Of a stretch of DNA of 8,007 nucleotides, positions 5,812 through 8,007 are shown one piece after another (position 1 is the stretch's first letter; each line of letters starts with the position of its first letter). Under the pieces are notes generated by a model. That model had not been told where the DNA came from, searched no databases, and worked only from the letters and a program-made list of their open reading frames with translations. Source of the DNA: Alphaproteobacteria bacterium (GTDB lineage: Bacteria; Pseudomonadota; Alphaproteobacteria; UBA8366); assembly GCA_030743445.1 (NCBI GenBank), contig JASLSL010000278.1:1-8007 (forward strand), written 5' to 3'. The translations under genes and the position numbers were made by a program.

Positions 5812-6594
5812 TTACCCGGTAAATCGCACCTCGACCGTGCCGAGGTCGCCGAAATCGCCTGCCGCCGAGCCGCCGACCGCGACCGGCAGCATCTGGGTCG
5901 TCAACCCGCTCGAGACAAACTCGCCGGCCTTCAGGCCGCGGCCGCGGGTCGCGAGGTTGTTGGCGAGCCACGCCACGGAAGCCAGCGGATCGCCACCCAT
6001 CACCGACTGCCCGTTGCCGACCGCCGCTTCCTCGCCGTCGATCAGGTGACGCACCCGGTGGTTGGCGAAGTCGATGCCCTGCCAGTCCTCGGTGCCGGCG
6101 CTGTAGATAAACCCGCCGTTGCCGCCGCAATCGGCGATCAGCCCGAGCACGCCCGCCTCGAGCTTGCTCGCAAAGCGCAGGTTGGCGATCTCGATCGACG
6201 GATGGACCGAGGCGACGACCTGGGCGACGTCCGCCGAGGTATAGCCGCCGTCCTTGCCCGTCAGGTCGGCGCCGAGCCTGATGCCGAACTCGCACTCGGT
6301 GATCCTGAGCCCCGGATCGGACATCGCGACGGTGGCCGGACTTTCATAGCACCAGGCCTTGAAGATCGGTCCGGCCGCGGGTTCCGAGGCGCCCATGCGC
6401 TGCTGCGCCGTCTCGTTGGTGAAGGCGACCTTCCAACCGACCAGCGCGTCGCCGATGCGCTCGATCATCGAATCTTGTATCGCGTAGGCTTCCTCGATCG
6501 AGGCCGGCATCGCGCCGCCCGGCAGCGTGTCGATGTCCTCGCCGCTTCGGCGCGCCTCGATCAGCGCATCGGCCGCGGCCGCAACGTCCGTCAT
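5812..6594 (-). CDS. 2-keto-4-pentenoate hydratase-like enzyme (MhpD/HpaH group), 260 residues
   Basis: This is a cytoplasmic member of the fumarylacetoacetate-hydrolase fold. Relatives hydrate 2-hydroxypenta-2,4-dienoates to 4-hydroxy-2-oxo acids in aromatic meta-cleavage pathways; some relatives are 4-oxalocrotonate decarboxylases. Visible signature elements are GWKVAFTNETAQQRMG (53-68, with the conserved Lys55), GPIF (75-78), the divalent-metal pair Glu100 and Glu102 in ITECEFGIRLG, and a third ligand Glu135 in VHPSIEIANLR. The length matches the family. ATG 6594 is preceded by a G-rich stretch usable as Shine-Dalgarno. The gap to the upstream EF-G-like gene is only 25 nt, so they are probably co-transcribed. 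No other meta-cleavage gene is visible, so the physiological substrate is uncertain. The closest function by sequence is hydratase, but hydratase and decarboxylase cannot be separated by eye. Confidence 0.85.
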   Translation of the reverse strand: MTDVAAAADALIEARRSGEDIDTLPGGAMPASIEEAYAIQDSMIERIGDALVGWKVAFTNETAQQRMGASEPAAGPIFKAWCYESPATVAMSDPGLRITECEFGIRLGADLTGKDGGYTSADVAQVVASVHPSIEIANLRFASKLEAGVLGLIADCGGNGGFIYSAGTEDWQGIDFANHRVRHLIDGEEAAVGNGQSVMGGDPLASVAWLANNLATRGRGLKAGEFVSSGLTTQMLPVAVGGSAAGDFGDLGTVEVRFTG

Positions 6595-6619
6595 GTCCCC
6601 GTCCCCCCCTGAGGCGCGG

Positions 6620-8007
6620 TTAATCCGCCGCCTTTTGCTGCTCGATCACCATGTCGGCGGCCCGTCCGGTCAGCTCGGAGAGATGGTCGAACTCCCACTC
6701 GAAGGTGCCGACCCCCATGGTCTGCGAGCGCAACTCGGCGATCAGGTCCAGCAGCTCCGACTGCGGCATGTGGGCCTCGACCTCGTCCCAGCCGTCCCAG
6801 CCTTCCCTCGCTGCGAAACCGAGAATCTGGCCCCGACGCCGGCTGATGATGCTCTGCGCGTTCGAGGTGAAATCGTTCGGCACCGAGATCTTGACCTGGC
6901 AGATCGGCTCCAGCAGCACCGGGTTGCAGGTCGGGAGCGCGTCCTTCATCGCCAGGATGCCGGCGCGGCGGAACGCCATGTCCGAGCTGTCGACCGCGTG
7001 GTGCTGGCCGTCGAACAGATTGACCGAGATATCGACCACCGGGAAGCCGAGCGGCCCCTCGGTCAGATACTCCTTCACGCCGGCCTCGACCGCGGGGATG
7101 TACTGGGTCGGCACCACGCCGCCCTTGACCGACTGCGAGAACTTGAACCCGGCGCCGCGCGGCATCGGCTTGATGTCGAGATGAATGTCGCCGAACTCGC
7201 CGTGGCCGCCGCTTTGCTTCTTGTGGCGCGCGTGCTGCTGGATCGGCTTCTGAATCGTCTCCTTGTAGGGCGTCTGCGGCCGGCGCATGGTCACCGCGGT
7301 GTGGTAACGGCTCTTCAGCCGGTCGCCGAGCACCCGCAGGTGAATTTCGCCCTGGCCCCACAGCACGTTTTCGTTGGTGTCGTTGTTGTGGGTGAAGCTG
7401 ATCGAGGGATCCTCCTCGATCAGCTTGCCGATGCCGGACGAGAGCTTGACCTCGTCCTCGCGCTTCTCCGGCTCCGCGACCATCGAGTAGACCGGCCGCG
7501 GCGATTCCGGCCACGCCATGGCATCCGAATCGCCCGAAGAGGTCAGGGTCATACCGGTGTCGACGTCCTCCATCCGGCCGAGGGCGACGACCTCGCCGGC
7601 GACCGCCTCGCCTATCTTCTGTTGCTCGTGGCCCATCATGCGGGCGAGGCCGCCGACCTTGTGCGGGCCGAACGACATGCCGTCCTTGACCGTGCCGCGC
7701 CACACCCGCGCCAGCGAGATCTTGCCGGTGTGCGGCATGTGGAAGGTCTTGAATACCTGAACCAAGGGATCGTCGCCGGGCGCCTCGCGGCGCTCCACGG
7801 TCTCGGAGACCTCGGGCGCCTCGTGGCGCAGCGCCTTCATCAGCCGCTGGACGCCGCTCGACTGCTCGGCGGCGCCCAGGAATACCGGGACGATCAAATC
7901 GCCCCGCAGGTCGCGGGTCAGATGCTCGTAGACTTCATCGTTCGGCGGCAGCTTGTCCTCGAGCAACTGCTCGAGCAGCGGGTCGTCGAAATCGGCCAGC
8001 GATTCCA
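6620..8007 (-). CDS. Elongation factor G-like translational GTPase, C-terminal part, 5' end outside the window
   Basis: The frame stays open to the right edge, so the gene starts beyond it. About 461 residues are visible out of an expected 670-690, and the GTP-binding motifs are missing from view. Seen in order: the end of the G domain (DLIVPVFLGAA); domain II (VFKTFHMPHTGKISLARVWRG, about 7700-7760); domain III (GQGEIHLRVLGDRL, about 7315-7360); domain IV (TPYKETI near 7260, HKKQSGGHGEFGD, GGVVPTQYIPAVEAGV, and the tip loop DGQHHAVDSSDMAF with the usual His); domain V (LLEPICQVKISVP near 6900). The divergence from housekeeping EF-G (for example SFTHNNDTNENVLWGQGE) points to the second-copy EF-G-like group found in many alphaproteobacteria. 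Its role may be ribosome rescue, recycling or stress translation; this is not readable here. It is probably the first visible gene of an operon with the hydratase 25 nt downstream. The stop is TAA at 6620-6622. Confidence 0.93.
   Translation of the reverse strand, partial: ESLADFDDPLLEQLLEDKLPPNDEVYEHLTRDLRGDLIVPVFLGAAEQSSGVQRLMKALRHEAPEVSETVERREAPGDDPLVQVFKTFHMPHTGKISLARVWRGTVKDGMSFGPHKVGGLARMMGHEQQKIGEAVAGEVVALGRMEDVDTGMTLTSSGDSDAMAWPESPRPVYSMVAEPEKREDEVKLSSGIGKLIEEDPSISFTHNNDTNENVLWGQGEIHLRVLGDRLKSRYHTAVTMRRPQTPYKETIQKPIQQHARHKKQSGGHGEFGDIHLDIKPMPRGAGFKFSQSVKGGVVPTQYIPAVEAGVKEYLTEGPLGFPVVDISVNLFDGQHHAVDSSDMAFRRAGILAMKDALPTCNPVLLEPICQVKISVPNDFTSNAQSIISRRRGQILGFAAREGWDGWDEVEAHMPQSELLDLIAELRSQTMGVGTFEWEFDHLSELTGRAADMVIEQQKAAD

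Noticed and set aside
1..8007. CRISPR arrays, insertion sequences, tRNA genes, phage or integration signals
   Set aside because: I saw no spaced direct repeats, transposase motifs, terminal inverted repeats or tRNA-like sequences in the gaps.

Overview
The window is GC-rich, densely coding and shows strong third-position GC bias. Its gene content looks like an alphaproteobacterium: a bacterial ELM1-family protein, an EF-G paralogue, a 2-keto-4-pentenoate hydratase and MsrP. A Rhodospirillales-like source fits best, but this is inferred from protein character and not from a marker gene.

Layout. The left half (1-4411) lies on the + strand. It holds the C-terminal part of an ELM1-family (DUF1022) protein, a short 2-oxoglutarate/Fe(II) oxygenase, a 634-residue protein I cannot assign to a family, and a LysR-type regulator. 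The last three are separated by only 13 and 32 nt and are probably co-transcribed. A 137-nt gap before the oxygenase holds a possible promoter, a small palindrome and a perfect 14-bp tandem duplication just upstream of the Shine-Dalgarno.

The right half (4733-8007) lies on the - strand, read from the right edge inward. It holds the C-terminal two thirds of an EF-G-like translational GTPase, then, after 25 nt, a 2-keto-4-pentenoate-hydratase-like enzyme, then, after 107 nt, msrP, the periplasmic molybdoenzyme that repairs oxidised methionine. The partner membrane gene msrQ does not follow msrP.

The two halves converge on a gene-free stretch of about 320 bp (4412-4732). It is full of inverted repeats and ends in a strong intrinsic terminator on the + strand. 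I read it as a structured small-RNA gene (about 4528-4710). Three CCTCC (anti-Shine-Dalgarno) motifs occur in it, one of them displayed in the terminator loop. I could not match it to tmRNA, SRP RNA, RNase P RNA or a riboswitch. A 6S RNA identity cannot be excluded, although the expected zapA neighbour is absent.

The two items most worth following are this RNA and the tightly coupled oxygenase plus 634-residue protein, which has a Rossmann-like N-terminus followed by what look like repeated beta-rich units.
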